Assembly: GCF_000512585.2 (NCBI RefSeq)
Contig: NC_089243.1
Location: forward strand, 806,001-870,000
From: Kwoniella bestiolae CBS 10118
Taxonomy: Eukaryota > Basidiomycota > Tremellomycetes > Tremellales > Cryptococcaceae
Length of the DNA: 64,000 nt
Direction of reading: 5' to 3'
The notes below the pieces were generated by a model. It saw only the letters and a program-made list of their open reading frames with translations. It had not been told where the DNA came from and ran no database searches. Both the position numbers and the translations under genes were made by a program. Below are positions 1 to 12,400 of this stretch, in pieces (position 1 is the stretch's first letter; each line of letters opens with the position of its first letter).

Positions 1-1229
1 GATGAATTCACAGATGAACATACCCAACGCTCCGTAGATGAGGAGGGGCCTTCGGCCGAATCGCTCGATGGTCCAGAAGGAGATGGGGGTGGAGCAAACG
101 TTGACGAGGGTGGTGATGAGCGAGATCAAGAATGGGTTGGAGATTGTTCCGAGATCCTTGAAGAAGGTGGTACCGAAGTAGAAGATGAAGTTTACACCGG
201 TCCATTGTTGCATCATCTGCAATGAGATACCAAGAAGAGTTCGTCGCAAGTTGGATTGAGGGTTTGAGAAGGATCCGCTGAAGCATGCGGCCCATGATCC
301 GAGCCACGATTGAGAGGGGATCAACTCAGTCTCGTACTCGTGGTTGGCGATGATTTCGGCAATCTCCTCTTGGATGTAAGTTGATTCTTGAGGTTGACCT
401 CGTACTCTCGAAAGGGCCTTGGTGGCTTGGTCGATCTTTCCGTGCTTGACGTACCATCTGGGTGATTCAGGTAACATCAAGAGACCACCACCGAGGATAA
501 GAGCCCAGGCGAACTGGATGGCGATGGGGATTCTGTATGATCCAGTGTCGGTTCGGTCCTGAGTGGCGTAACATACACAAGAGGCCAAGAGCAGTCCAAT
601 GGTGATACAGAATTGGTATCCTGATACGATGGCACCTCGGACTTTTCTAGGAGCAATCTCAGACATGTACAAGATGATGATGGCGGAGATGAAACCGACA
701 CCGAAACCTGAGATGATTCGACCAGCTACCAGTAGTCCCAAGCCGTGCGAGGCAGTTTGGAGGACACAACCGACGATGAAGATACCACATCCAGTGACGA
801 TGGTGATTCTTCGACCGAAGTAATCGGCAAGATCACCGGCGATGATGGCTCCGAAGAAAGTACCGGCAGAAAGGATGGAAGTGATGAGTGATTTTTGCCA
901 TGAGGGAAGGGTGAATGCGTCCTTTTGGGCTTGAGTGGCATCAGATGGGGGAATGGGGAGACCGGTGAAAAGGTTGATGAAAAAGTTCATTCCCAATACA
1001 CCATTCATGTAACCGGAGTCGTAACTGGTAGTATGTAAGTCAGCTTGGCAGATCTTATGGCAGGTAATTTGGCAGGTGATCTTTGCGATCGATGGATGCC
1101 TATGACTCACCCGAAGAAGATACCACCGAAAGACGCAAAGACACATAACAAGTAGGCCTTGATGGTGACTGGGGCCTCTACCCTATCTGGGTTAGTGGCC
1201 GCCGCTAAGACGGTAGCTCCGCCTGGCAT
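1..1229 (-). CDS. Hexose/sugar transporter, MFS (3' part beyond left edge)
   Basis: Plasma-membrane sugar porter of the major facilitator superfamily, probably a hexose:proton symporter or facilitator. Exons 1111-1229 and 1-1024 with an 86-nt intron (1025-1110) give 381 residues; fungal members have about 520-550, so roughly the last quarter is missing. Visible family motifs in order are GGIFFGYDSGY in TM1, DYFGRR in the first cytoplasmic loop, PRKVRGA after TM4, PESPRWYVKHGK in the central loop, QQWTGVNFIFYF in TM7 and FGRRPLLIYGALG at the edge. The start is the first ATG of a frame opening with a short hydrophilic tail before TM1. A TATA-like element lies about 225 bp upstream. Fold and family are certain; substrate specificity cannot be read from the sequence. 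Confidence 0.95.
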
Positions 1230-1728
1230 GTTGAGTGATTTATTTGTGGGTTGTTAGAGGAAAAGAGCTGGGGCTAAGGCGAATGGGGATGAGGCTCTTT
1301 AGCTTATTGCGAAAGGCATCAACAGACTAAAACGGTTAGGCAGGATAGGCGCTCACTTGGTTGTTGATCAATCGATGTTGACTTGAGGTCACAATTTGAT
1401 GGTTGGGAAAAAGGGGAAGAAGAATCAATTGAGACGTGAAGAACAGTGCTCTATATATAGGGAGGCTAGAGGGGTGGGGTGGGGGTTTGGTTTCCTTTGA
1501 TCCAACTTTGTTTATGTGATCATGCGACTCTGGCCTTTCCGAGAAATTACTTTTACATGTTTGGGATATATTTTCGTGTGCCTTAGGAAAGAAAAAAAAA
1601 CAATCGGTCTCACGAGATCGACCATCGCTTGGGGCAACGCGCGGGGGCTTAGCCCAGCAGGGGGACCACCTCATGGAAAAGCAAAAGTCTCGGTCGGAAC
1701 CTGGAACCTATTCCCTTACTAGTCTCGT
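1230..1728 (-). promoter_or_regulatory. Upstream region of the sugar transporter
   Basis: No convincing gene. A TATA-like element sits at 1451-1460 (ctatatatag, self-complementary), with a short pyrimidine-rich stretch on the minus strand towards the ATG at 1229. The left part is presumably leader and the right part promoter, plus the 3' end of the next gene. Inference from position. Confidence 0.4.
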
Positions 1729-2539
1729 TTAACTATACAGGCCACACGACTTGTTCCAGTAAGTTAGGAGGAGAACGGGAGCTGCAGACGTTTGTTTTGC
1801 TTTGTTTGGTCCAGGATCAGAATCGGCTGCGACATGGAGATCATTAACCGGTGATGATCGCATCTCGTAAGGATCCCTTGGCTTCTCTTCATTCGCCTTG
1901 CGAGGTGAATTGGACTGAATGGGGCTCAGAACATACATGTGACCTTGACCGAGAACAAACAATTTCAGTTTATTTTTAGTGTGGGCGTTGTGGTGCCGCA
2001 TGTGGGATTTGGTTTCATTCCCCGCACAGTGATACCGCCTGGCTCTCGCCAAAGAGTACGTCAAGCCACCAATGAAATAACGAGATATTCCCTTTTTCGA
2101 TTGATGCGGTAATTGCGGATACATACATTCTGTATGACAAAGCAGCTCTGTAAAAGCGGGATCGAAGACATCGTACTCATGCTTACAGAGATTCATCATC
2201 CCATGAATATCCCCAAACGAGAGATCAAGAGAAGATGACATGAGCCAAGTGTATGCTTGGTACTGCATCATCAGTGGAACACGTAACGAAGAACAAGAAA
2301 AGCAGAAAAAGTGTGCTGTTGACGATCTTCTGCCCAGGTTCCGATGGATGAGCGGTTCTGGTTCTGCTTCCGATCGCTCAGGAAAAAGTGCGGCAATTGG
2401 ACTATAACCGAGAGAGACAGGGAAGTGGTGTATGCAGCAGTACTTACAGTAAGATCCGGGAATCAAGGACATTGGAATCACGAAACAAGACGGCAATGGA
2501 TCGAGGTGTATTGTTCGTGTGTTGGATTGACACTGGCAT
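1729..2539 (-). CDS. Hypothetical protein, two exons
   Basis: I do not recognise this protein. Exons 2448-2539 and 1729-2401 are joined across a 46-nt intron with canonical ends (donor gtaagt, acceptor ttatag), and the phases fit to give 254 residues. The unspliced reading is also open, so the intron is not forced by a stop. The product has a Cys/His-rich middle (residues about 95-155) and a Lys/Pro/Ser-rich tail, with no membrane segment or signal peptide. A further possible intron (donor gtaagc, acceptor ttttacag) lies inside exon 2. No known domain supports it, and a non-coding origin of this open frame is a real possibility. Confidence 0.3.
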
Positions 2540-3325
2540 GCGCGTCTCCGGGCACCGCAGTACTACGTGAAGATGTCGAGAACCAAGCGGGGTATGATGG
2601 GATGGGGCACATTATCCAGCATGAAGGTAGTGTTCACCGTACAGACACGGAAGCATTACAATATTTCAATCCCAGGACCCAAGACCGAAGAGATCGAGAT
2701 CCCACTACTGATTTTTCACAATCCCCTGGTACAGTGTTGTAAGCGAGGCTGACTGAACATGTTAGAGTAAGAGTGGTCTACCCCGCTTTGTAACCGAGTG
2801 AAGTCTGGGATACGGCTACAGTACATCGTGAAAAGAGGGAACAAGTCGAAGCTGAGGAAGAATGCGTTTCCCCACGGATCCCTCCGATTGATATCGTCCT
2901 TCTCCATTGGCCTTCTCCATGATACATCCCCGACTGGACTAGGCTTGGAACTCAGCAATCAAGAGCTTGACACGCTGTAGCGATTCCGGACGCAATATTA
3001 CCTCAGCATTCGGAAGGAAATGGATAGACGCCGTAAGACCGATTCGACATTCTCAGACTTCGCATAGCCAATATCAGCGGTTCCATCCCATAATCAATAT
3101 ACGAAACTGCATCTCAACTCGTACATGCTATCTTACTCCATGAAGTGCCAGCCCAGCTCTATATACATGATCAATGCTATGTTACTTTTTTCCACCTCTC
3201 TTGTACTTTGTTTCAAGAAACTTTGAACCTTACTTTACTGCCTATGAGACTTGATTTTTAATTGACAATGCTAATATTGATAGTCGAGAAAGAAAAAGAA
3301 AAGTCCTTATGAATCGTAAATCGAA
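2540..3325. other. Intergenic, nothing recognised
   Basis: Contains only short open frames on both strands with no domain signature or consistent splice chain. The left end should include the promoter of the hypothetical gene and the right end the 3' UTR of the oxidoreductase. Confidence 0.4.
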
Positions 3326-5430
3326 TTAAGCTTTGACTTGAGGCCATTTGGAAGCTTCGGCAGCTAATCTGATAGCCCATGTGAGTCTGCGCGTATATCA
3401 TGATCAGCTGCAACGTCCTTGGTATAAGCAAATTCGCTCTGCAGCCGACTCACTCATAAGTCTTGGTGGCATCTTCGAAAGATGAGAGAATGTATGGTTC
3501 AGAACCACCTTCGATACAGTCGATGAAGTTAGATACCTCAGAGAAGAATGGGTCGTCATCGGTGAAGGAGTGTCTCTCTTCGTGGTCATCTTTGAAACAT
3601 CAACGTCAGCATATGCAATAATGCAAATAATTTTAGCTCAGCTCACCTCCTGGTCTTCGGACGTAAAGGGTAGGACTTTGGTATGGGTCAACGAGTCTCA
3701 TGTGGTAGCCTATAGATCACTTGTTAGCCTTTTGAGCACCCATGTACGAAGGAAAGTAACACACCATCTGCCCAGACTTCCAATTCACAAGCATAGGCGG
3801 TACCTTGCAAAGCGACGGCGTGTTGGAAGGATCCTACAGCACCATTGTCGTATTTCCAGACAGCAGAGGTGAGTCGAGGGATTCGGAGTTCTTCGTCAAT
3901 CTTTCCTTCATCGATGGGAATTTTGGAGAGTCTTCCCGGCTCTTCGTACCATTCGACGGATCGGGCCCTAAAGTCAACGAATTAGTGTCATTACACGGGC
4001 TTCGTACAATCCTTCATGAGACAGCGAGCGTAGTATCCCGCGTAGATTAGTCGCACTCACACAACACTGTCGATATCGACGTCACCACCGAAGTATCTCG
4101 ACAAATCACAGAAGTGAGTACCCTGTTCGATGACAGGTCCCATGTCGATAGCCTTGTTCCACCATGCGGGTTTGGCGATAGCTTCATAGGCACAAGACTG
4201 TACAAAACACGAGTTTTCAGTTTCTGTGGGCACGGAGAAATAACTGAACCTTGGGCAACTTACATATCTAGCGTTGGTGGCCATGACAGTGAGGTTGTTG
4301 TCATGGATGATCTGCTTCATCTTCTGCACACATCTGAGGTATCTAAGCATGTAACCGACCGAGACGATGTTACCGTTCTCAACGAGTTTTTGAGTTACTT
4401 CCTTCGCAGCTTCGACGGTACCGGTACCAACGGGCTGAGAGTATATGAACGATGTCAGTTAGTCTATCACACAGTTGGGTCAAATACAAAGTAAAAACCG
4501 ACCTTCTCAATGAAGTAAGCGGTCTTGGGGAAGAGTTTGAGCAAGTTGATCTCGAGATCGGTACCTTTGGTGGTACCACCTCGGTATGCTGGTGGACATC
4601 CAACGACAATGGCACTAGATTGACATATAGGTATCAGCCAATCGATCTCCAAGTAGAACTTCCGTAGACTTGGATCAGTCGTTGTATACATCAAGCGGGA
4701 AATGGTACGCACTGAGGAGCATGGATGTTTTGCTTCTTCAAATCGGCATGGTAATCCTCAATGGTCTTGAAGACTTTAGTATCCTTGTAAGCGGATTCTA
4801 CGAAAGATTGTCTCTTTCCTTCCAAGACCTTTTCAGCTCGGGCAATCGAAGGGTCAATGAGAGCAGTGACCTTGAGTCTTGGACCAAGTTTGTGCTCGAA
4901 TCGGAAAGAGTGGCTGAAAACACGCGTATGATATGATCAGCAACATGCTCAAAGGGATATGACAACGGGAAAGAAAGGTAAACTCACTTCCAAGGACCTT
5001 CATCGGAACCAAACATGATGTTCTGAGGAACGTTCGTCACGTCAGCTCTCATGTCTATGAAGGGAACCGGATCAATAGGTGAGAGAGGGAGACGTACACC
5101 TGCACCAATCATGACTACGTTGAAGTCTGCTCCAGGTTCAGGAGGAGGATGACTAAACATCGCACCCGGTGCCATCGAGGTCATAGCAATACCACGGTTT
5201 TGTATCGATGGATTTATCAATGCGTTGTTGGCATTGTTGAGAGGTGAGAGAGCATGACGAGGGAGGAGAGGGTTTGAAGTGGTGATACAACGTGTGCATT
5301 GTGGTTGTTGAGGTCGAGGAAGTAATGGTCGAGTGAATGAGGAAGTGGTAGCGAAATGACGAGATGATCCGCCAAATCGTATCAGAGGTGGGAGAGCAGG
5401 TGTGGCCACCGTACGAAGGTTAGGGTGCAT
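3326..5430 (-). CDS. Gfo/Idh/MocA-family NAD(P)-dependent oxidoreductase, likely mitochondrial
   Basis: Ten exons (5098-5430, 4988-5022, 4713-4913, 4503-4614, 4264-4434, 4061-4197, 3765-3967, 3647-3709, 3454-3589, 3326-3386) encode 483 residues with all phases consistent. An N-terminal Rossmann fold starts at VVMIGAGNIMFG (G109-A-G111), followed by AIVVGCPPAYRGG and the family's catalytic-site EKP (E226-K-P228). The C-terminal half is the substrate-binding beta sheet. The first 90 residues are rich in Arg, Ser, Thr and Pro with almost no acidic residues, including RHFATTSS, which suggests a mitochondrial presequence. For the second intron I chose donor gtacgt and acceptor ttcctcag because this restores GAGN. 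Substrate unknown. A TATA box lies about 105 bp upstream, and a second possible first exon lies at 7272-7534. Confidence 0.9.
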
Positions 5431-7271
5431 GTTAATCAGGTCAGTTTAGGTTTGCGTAAAAGGAGGATGGGATTGCAGTGCGTGTATGATGAGAATTCGA
5501 GGGGAAGAAAACCCAAGGATTTATTTGTTGTTTATATATTTGGTGTTGAACAAAGGTTGCGAGGTCGATGGTATATCGAGGGCGCCGGGTCGATGTATTC
5601 AACGGAGACAACGGCGGAAGTTGTATATATCGATTACCAAAGGGAATGGGAGATCAGGACCGATTGATATGAGTCGTGTCGGAAAGGTAAATGATGATGA
5701 GGGGCCAACGAGCCAGGGGTAAAGAGGATAAAGGAGTAATGCGGGGTAGATGATGTTTGAAAGTGATAAGTTGGGTTTGTTTGTGCAGGTACACAAAGGA
5801 AATGGTATGTTCGGTGTGATTCAAAGGTATTGAACGAAATTGTCAAGGGGATGCAGTGTTTATGAAGGACAAGGAGAAGATGGGAGGAGGTAGAAAAAGG
5901 AGAAGATTATATTGTTTGGATAGAGATAAAGTAGCCCCGGGTTGTGTTGATCGACCAATGCCGCAAGATCAAGTGGGATGTGGATGTAGTCAAGACGACA
6001 AAAGAGGGAGTTGAGTAGTAATTGTCGTAGCCGATAAATAGTCATTATTGTGTTGGGTTGTTTGGTTTGTCGGATAGAACAAGGGGTCAAGGGGATAAAG
6101 CGATGAAGTATTAGTATCGTTTTGGTCGGCCGGATCAGAGAGAAGGAAGGAAGGTAGATAAGAAGTTGTAGAACGTTTTTAGCGAGTAAACGATTGAGAT
6201 CCGAGAATACGTTCAATTAATATAGTTGGAATGATAAAGTTGTTTTAGCGGTAGAAGTTTACCAATTTGTGTGTGGGATAAGGGTAAAAGAAGAAGAGAG
6301 AAGAGTGGGGAATTGGATAAAGTTTTTGATGTTCAGCCATGAAAGAAATAGAAGTTGAAGAAGGATGAAAATCAAATTTTCAATTGGAATGCGGTTGAAG
6401 GAATAAGGTAATGACGTCGTGAAGGATTATAGTGTGTCGAATAGAGTGAGTCAAGTGAAGAAAGAGAGAGGGAGAGAGAGCAGTGCGATGAGCGATGATG
6501 AAACGTGTACAGGTGAAATTTTGATTTTGGATCGATTGGTTTCGGATGATGGACCACGATGAGATCATTTACAGATTTTAGTTTTAGGCGATGATGTTTG
6601 GCGATATCAGCACACACACACCATAAAACATACCGCCGGACCATGTCATCAATCAATGAAGCGGTATTAGCGAATATAAGCATAAACCCAGAGGAAAGGG
6701 GTTCAAAGGGGAGATGAAACACAGCAAGGCCCCACGGGTCAGGTGACGATTACCGCATTACCATTACCATAGGAGATCATCGCCAAGAGGAGGTTGAGTG
6801 ACGGTTATGACGATGACGATGACGATCAATGCGATGCAGAAGGAAGGCCCAGATCGATGTTGAGATGGGTTGATTTGCCAATTGCAGTAATTGGAATATT
6901 CGAGAATGGTGGTAATTTGGTATAATTGAAGGGGAAGAGATCAATGCGCATAGCAAAGCGTACAGTGCACAGCGTCGTAATTGATTTGACCAAAGGAACG
7001 GGATAAAAATGGTCGAAGCGATGTTTTGGTGTTGAGCCATCCATCGGGTTTAAAGATTGAAAGGAGGGTCCGAAACATAGTGTAGTGTAGTGTAGTAGTA
7101 CAGGTCAGGTGATCGCAGCAAGGAGTAAGATTTTGGTAAGGTGAACGTATAGCGTATAGCGATGAGTCGAGTTGATAGGAAAGGGAAAAGAAAAATACAT
7201 CCATGAGCATCAATCCTCTCTTTATCGGGAAAAGGGAGGGGAATACGCAGAAACAAAAACAAAGAACTCAC
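5431..7271 (-). other. Proximal promoter of the oxidoreductase and possible giant first intron
   Basis: No gene is supported here. On the minus strand the stretch is pyrimidine-rich and AT-rich with scattered short open frames, like local leaders and introns. If the distal first exon is used, an intron of 2119 nt runs from 7271 down to 5153, which would be far longer than any other in the window. Confidence 0.45.
5533..5540 (-). promoter_or_regulatory. TATA box, proximal oxidoreductase promoter
   Basis: The minus strand reads TATATAAA about 105 bp before the ATG at 5430. It is a plausible core promoter for the proximal first exon; inference from position only. Confidence 0.4.
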
Positions 7272-7534
7272 GTATCCATTCTAGTAGGTTTATCAACATT
7301 GATACCACTATGGGGTGCTTCCTCCATACCTCCATCTGCCAATGCCCTTGATGCTTCGAGATTAACAGTCTGAGAGGTGTTCAACCCCCTCCTGCCTAAT
7401 ACGTTGGTATAGGCTTGGGGGAGGGTTCGGAGCGGTCGAGCGGATTGGGTGGTGAGTTGTCGCGCGGAGATGGACAGGAGGGGTGTGCGAGCGCGGGGGA
7501 GAGGTGCTCTGAGGAGGGAGGTTCTGAATGACAT
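7272..7534 (-). CDS. Alternative first exon of the oxidoreductase (or separate small mitochondrial ORF)
   Basis: An ATG-initiated frame of 87 codons plus two bases. The N-terminus (MSFRTSLLRAPLPRARTPLL) is a strong mitochondrial presequence: Arg/Ser/Leu-rich with no acidic residue. It ends at ...NVDKPTRMD followed by a canonical donor, gtgagt. If spliced to the acceptor gatgtttag at 5153-5154, the phase fits exactly and the protein continues as HPPPEPGADFNVVMIGAGN into the Rossmann fold, giving 478 residues. Read without splicing it stops one codon later as an 88-residue protein. A TATATAA element lies 61 bp upstream of its ATG. I favour an alternative first exon, but a stand-alone small gene is not excluded. 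Confidence 0.55.
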
Positions 7535-9453
7535 TGTGGCTATGGGTGTGATCGTGTTTGTTGGTTCTTGTTTGATTTACTGGCGATTGAAGGATTATAT
7601 ATCAGTAATGTGGATAGACTACCGCGCGATAGATTATAAATGCTCACGGCGTTGTAATCTGCTTTGTACTATTCTGCTCGTCGGGATGAGTCGTCCCAAT
7701 CACACCAATGCCGAGTAGAGTAGAGAGAGATTGATCATCCAAGAGTATGAGATGAGCGGATGAAAATTTTAGGCGAGAATGAGGAAGCAACGTGTAGAGG
7801 TAAATTAACGAGTGAGGATCAATCAGCACCATGACCATAATCTCTACCAATGCTCTGCTCGGCCGGCACTTTCCCCCACCCAAGTCCCATTCCCAAGCCT
7901 CAACTTTGATGGTGGGTGATACTCCCTCACACCCATCAAAGAAAGCGTTCCCCCACCCCAAAGACGGACCTAACGGACCTCTCAACCAAAGGGTACTTAC
8001 AAAGTGGCTTTTGATCGTTGAGTTTCGTATCCCTAATATCTGTAGATCAATGCGATGGGTGTCAGTACTCGTACTGTATTGAGTGTATGATATTCAAGAG
8101 ACAATAACAAAAGATCAATGAACAATGAACAAAACAATCCTTCACCCACCTACTTGTTTACTCAACCACTCATGCATACAGACAGTCTCCAGTACTGTAC
8201 CTCGTAACATCATCATTATTGAAAAATTGTCTGCGTGGAGCTTACCAGTAAGATTATATCATCTCGCTCAGGCGCGTCATACTACCAGTGTTATAAAAAG
8301 CTTCCTTCCCTGTATTCCCTGAATCTTATCTCTCGCTTCCCCGTGACCCGCCGGGTGGGTACTTGCATTTGACGTGTGGTGACGCAAATCGCTATAAGTA
8401 GGTGTTTAGGTGGAGCTAGATACTGTAGCTTTTCCCATACCAAAAAAGTAAAAGTATTTATTATTGTAATCGATCAGGAGGTGGTACCGAGGTACAGTAC
8501 ATACAGTACATACATACGTACGTAGTACTTCCGACAATACTCCAGAAAACCTTCTATCTCCACGGCTTGCTGGTGAGGGAATGTGGAGTAAGAAACACCA
8601 AGTGGACGAGTATCCAGCGACTGAATTTGTGGTGCCTTCTTGACGGTTATCATGATACACATGCTAAGATGCCAGCAGTGATTGGAGGTCCACGCAAAAC
8701 GACAATCTGAGGAACACTGACTAGTGGTTTCTCAAAGGCACGTTCAATATCAAAGTCATTCACATGCATCTTCGTCTCCCCCCTCTCATTATATAAACAT
8801 GAATATAAAAAGGCGAAGCACATTGATATCACACAGACATTCAAAGCCGTTAAGCAATAATTAACGTATCAGAATGATCAGATGATCTCGCAGAGGTAAT
8901 TACACCCCTCGATCTCGAGCTGTGGATCATAGAGCAATGAAAAGGGAGGGGAAAACTTACAGTATCACTTACCTAGACATTCTTGTCAGCCTTCCGTTGC
9001 ATATATAGTCGGTATGTGATGTTGTGTTCGCTTTGCTCTGAGGGTGGATTTCTGTCATACTCATTTGAGGTGGGGATGTCGTTAGTCGCGTCATGCTTGA
9101 TAGCCGTCGTAGGAGTTAAAGTAAAGTGATTGAAAAGAGAATGATAATATAATTTGGTCCAAATGCGGTGAAAAGCCTTGTGCACAGTAAGGTCACAGGA
9201 TGATAAACATAGTCATTGCTCGACGTCGAGGGAAAGCCATTCGGAAAAGATAAAAGGAGAAGAAGTCGGTGACGTGTCGATAACGGCCATAAGAGCAGCT
9301 TGAAAGTATCTTATTGAAGCGAGGCAATTGATTGGATTATTGTGGTACAGGTCAAAATGGAATTTTGCAAAAGCCACGAGAGGATACCGTGATGCTGAGG
9401 CCGATGATAGGGACCAACGTCGAAGTGCGCGCAGATGTCTCTTTCAAGACAGC
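7535..9453. other. Intergenic: distal promoter and 3' flank of the acidic-protein gene
   Basis: No gene supported. A patch at 8490-8529 is dense in GTAC/TACGTAC tetramers and partly self-complementary. Open frames on both strands at 7644-8082 and 8406-9185 have no domain, no intron logic and ordinary intergenic composition. Confidence 0.4.
7595..7601 (-). promoter_or_regulatory. TATA box, distal oxidoreductase promoter
   Basis: The minus strand reads TATATAA about 60 bp upstream of the ATG at 7534. It supports independent transcription starting at the distal exon. Confidence 0.4.
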
Positions 9454-12400
9454 CTAGTCGCTCTGTAATGTATCATCAGCCTCTAGCCTTCCAACATTAC
9501 AAAACCCATGATCGACTCACCGTACTAGCCCTAGCCCTCTTACTCTCCACATCGTTACTAGATTCATCTTCATTATGTCTCTTCGCAGATAACAGTCCCG
9601 ACCCCGACCCAACTTCAGTACCGGTCGAATCATCAATCGAGATAGACGGTAATGTATCTTCGGTTTCTTCCGTAAGTTCAAGTTGATCGGGAATATCCGT
9701 CGAATCAGCTTCCAATGTCCCCTCCTCATCGCTTCCGTACGCTTCATCCTCATCTCCATTGGTAGAATCGAAGAACTCTAGATCCTTTTCTTCCAATTCA
9801 CTCTTCATCGGTGTGACTGGGACGGTATCGGGTCCATTATCAATCTTGGTATCTTCGTATTCACCTACACCCATCAAACATCATTGATCAGCTTTGCCCA
9901 TCGATCCACAGAACTATCAGGAAAGAAGACAGGAGACTCACCATCCTCGTAAAACCCCTCATCCGGGTCCGGTGCTATGCCAATCGCAGGACCACCTGGG
10001 ACAGGAGCAGCCAATTCCCCCCGCTCATCATCTTCGTTGATCCTCTCAGCGAACTTAGACAATGATTCATCCTCTTCTGGAATTACTTCCACTAGCTGTC
10101 TACCCGATACGTGACGTGCGATAGCTCTCGCTTCATCCATCCCCGAGGGAGTCAGACTAGTTATAGCAGGTGTGGAGATACCGCTGGTAGTTGGGAAAGT
10201 TGACTCCTCCTCAACTTCACTTCCCCTGTGCAGTGCCACTTCGTCCAATGGAGCTTCCTTGACCGGATCGAATTTGGTATCCTGTGTACTAGCTTCTACC
10301 TCGAGTCCGCTCACCGAGGGAGCAGCACTAGCATATGGAGTGGGTAGGGCCGCAACATCCAGTGAAGACTCGATGGCTTTTTGCTCGCCTATACCTTCTT
10401 CACGCTGGAGTTGCTGGACTGTCTTGCCAGTCAGAATGGCCTTCTTGTCCTTGAGTAAGTCCAATTCATCTTTAGGCACCGTGAACGGCTGTGGCACTGT
10501 AACGTCGTTCATTTCGTCTTGAGTATCAGTATCTTTACTTTGAGCGATGGTGGAATTGTTGTCGTCAACTGTGTCAGCTAAAAAGAAAAGCAACAATCAA
10601 GATCAGCTTTAGTAACAAACAATAGTATTGCACACGAAAAGTGATATCGACTCGACTCAACTCACCTCCATCATTCCATTGATCGCCCTCGCCCTCCTCG
10701 ACGTCATCTTCCCTTTCTTCTTCTTCTTCTTCTTCATCGTCATACTGCTCCTCATCTGCGTAATCGCCTTCCTCTCCAACAGCGTCAGCTACACAAAGGA
10801 AATACGTCAGCGCGCTATCTCAAAACATGATTGACTCGATCAAACCTACCTTCTCTCTTGGTGTCAGGCTCCTTTGTCCCCGCTGCATGCTGAACCTGTT
10901 GTTCTTCCTCCGTTTCCTGATCCGGACCCTCTTCTTCATCTTCAGCTTCGGCTTCGTTTTCATGCTCGGGTTGATGATGTCCTTCAGCTTTGTAATTGAG
11001 GTATCTCTTCCCAGTGGGTCCTTCGAAATGGAGTGCGTCAGTAGCTAAGATAACATTATCAGTTTACATACTTAGAAAGTGTCATTTTCAAAGCACTGAA
11101 CTTACGTTTCATCCTTGCAGCAGCCCAATCAGGGTGTGCACGTTCGAGATCTCTTGTATTCACTTCATCATCAACCGATTCAGCATATTGGGCTTTGACT
11201 ACATAGACGCATCAGCTTCGCACAGCGTAACACAGTAGATTAACATTGAAGGTGAACGTACCATCACGTTGGTCTCGTCTGCCGTCTCTTTCCGTCTTAT
11301 GTCTATACTTCTCTTCAACCTCATCATCACTATATGCACCTTGTTTGGACATTATCTCCTCTTCTTCGACATAATCATCTTCGTTGTACTCATCCACGTA
11401 CTCATCATCTTCTCCATCAGGTATCACCTTCTGGGATTGATCGTTGTTCTTCCCCGTCTGAGGAGTTCGCTCAATCTTCTCTACTGCTTTTGGTGTTTGT
11501 TGCTCATCCCTCTTACTGTCTTGAGCCGTTTCTTTCTCTTCAGCCTGCACACTCTCGCTCCTTCTCCTCATCGCCTCCAACTCCGTCTGAATAGCATTGA
11601 ACCTAGTGATAAATCTAGATTCCTCCCATGTCAAGTAAAGCTGAACAGGTTCAGGTAATCCACATCCATGATGAAGTAAGATCAGCTCGAGGAAAGTTAT
11701 AGACTGGAGATTGACGTCGTCCTATATCACATAAAGGTGGTCTTGTGTCAGCTCACTACCTAAGCCTCATTGGGTTGTATCATGGAGAATCAAGTAAAAC
11801 GGAGAGAAAGAATGCTAGAACTCACCTCATTCATCTTCAGATCCATCTGTTTCTCACTAACCACCAACGCTCCATTCTTAGCCAAACCCTCTTTCGTACA
11901 TTCCACCTTGATGGCATTCCACACATCCGACAAGCTAGCTTCTGCTAATTCGGCTTGACGCCCTTCCAACCATACAGGCAAGGTATCAGGATCGTTCTCA
12001 TACGTTTCGAACAGGTACCTAGCCTGGTCATTTGCTAAATGAAGGATAATGGGTGGTAAGGAATTGGCATCTATCACGTATTCTTCTTCTTCTTCTTCAT
12101 CCTCTTCGCCATCTTCATAGTATTCTTCGTGCTCTCCTTGCTGGGTTTTCTCAGGTGTGGGTTCTCGAGAACCTCCCCTCTTGGATGATTCACCTACTTG
12201 GAGTGTAGAGGTTTGAGGTTCAGGTACACTTGGTATAGTAGTCATGTCGTCTTGTTCCTGCTGTAATGGGTGTTGTTGTAATACTTCTAAAGCTTGCTGG
12301 GTAGTCGCCACTTGCTCAGGCTGAGGTGAAGGTACTTTATCCTTCACCACTTGAGCTAATCCTTCGTTATGGTCCGTCGAAGTCTCCGCAGAGATAAAAG

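Noticed and set aside
2344..2742. Plus-strand open frame of 132 codons opposite the hypothetical gene
   Set aside because: No domain, overlaps the better-supported minus-strand two-exon model, and no splice logic of its own.
2716..2958. Minus-strand 80-codon frame upstream of the hypothetical gene
   Set aside because: No domain and no in-phase link to neighbouring exons.
7644..8082. Overlapping open frames on both strands
   Set aside because: Driven by C/G-rich low-complexity sequence; no ATG context, domain or intron support.
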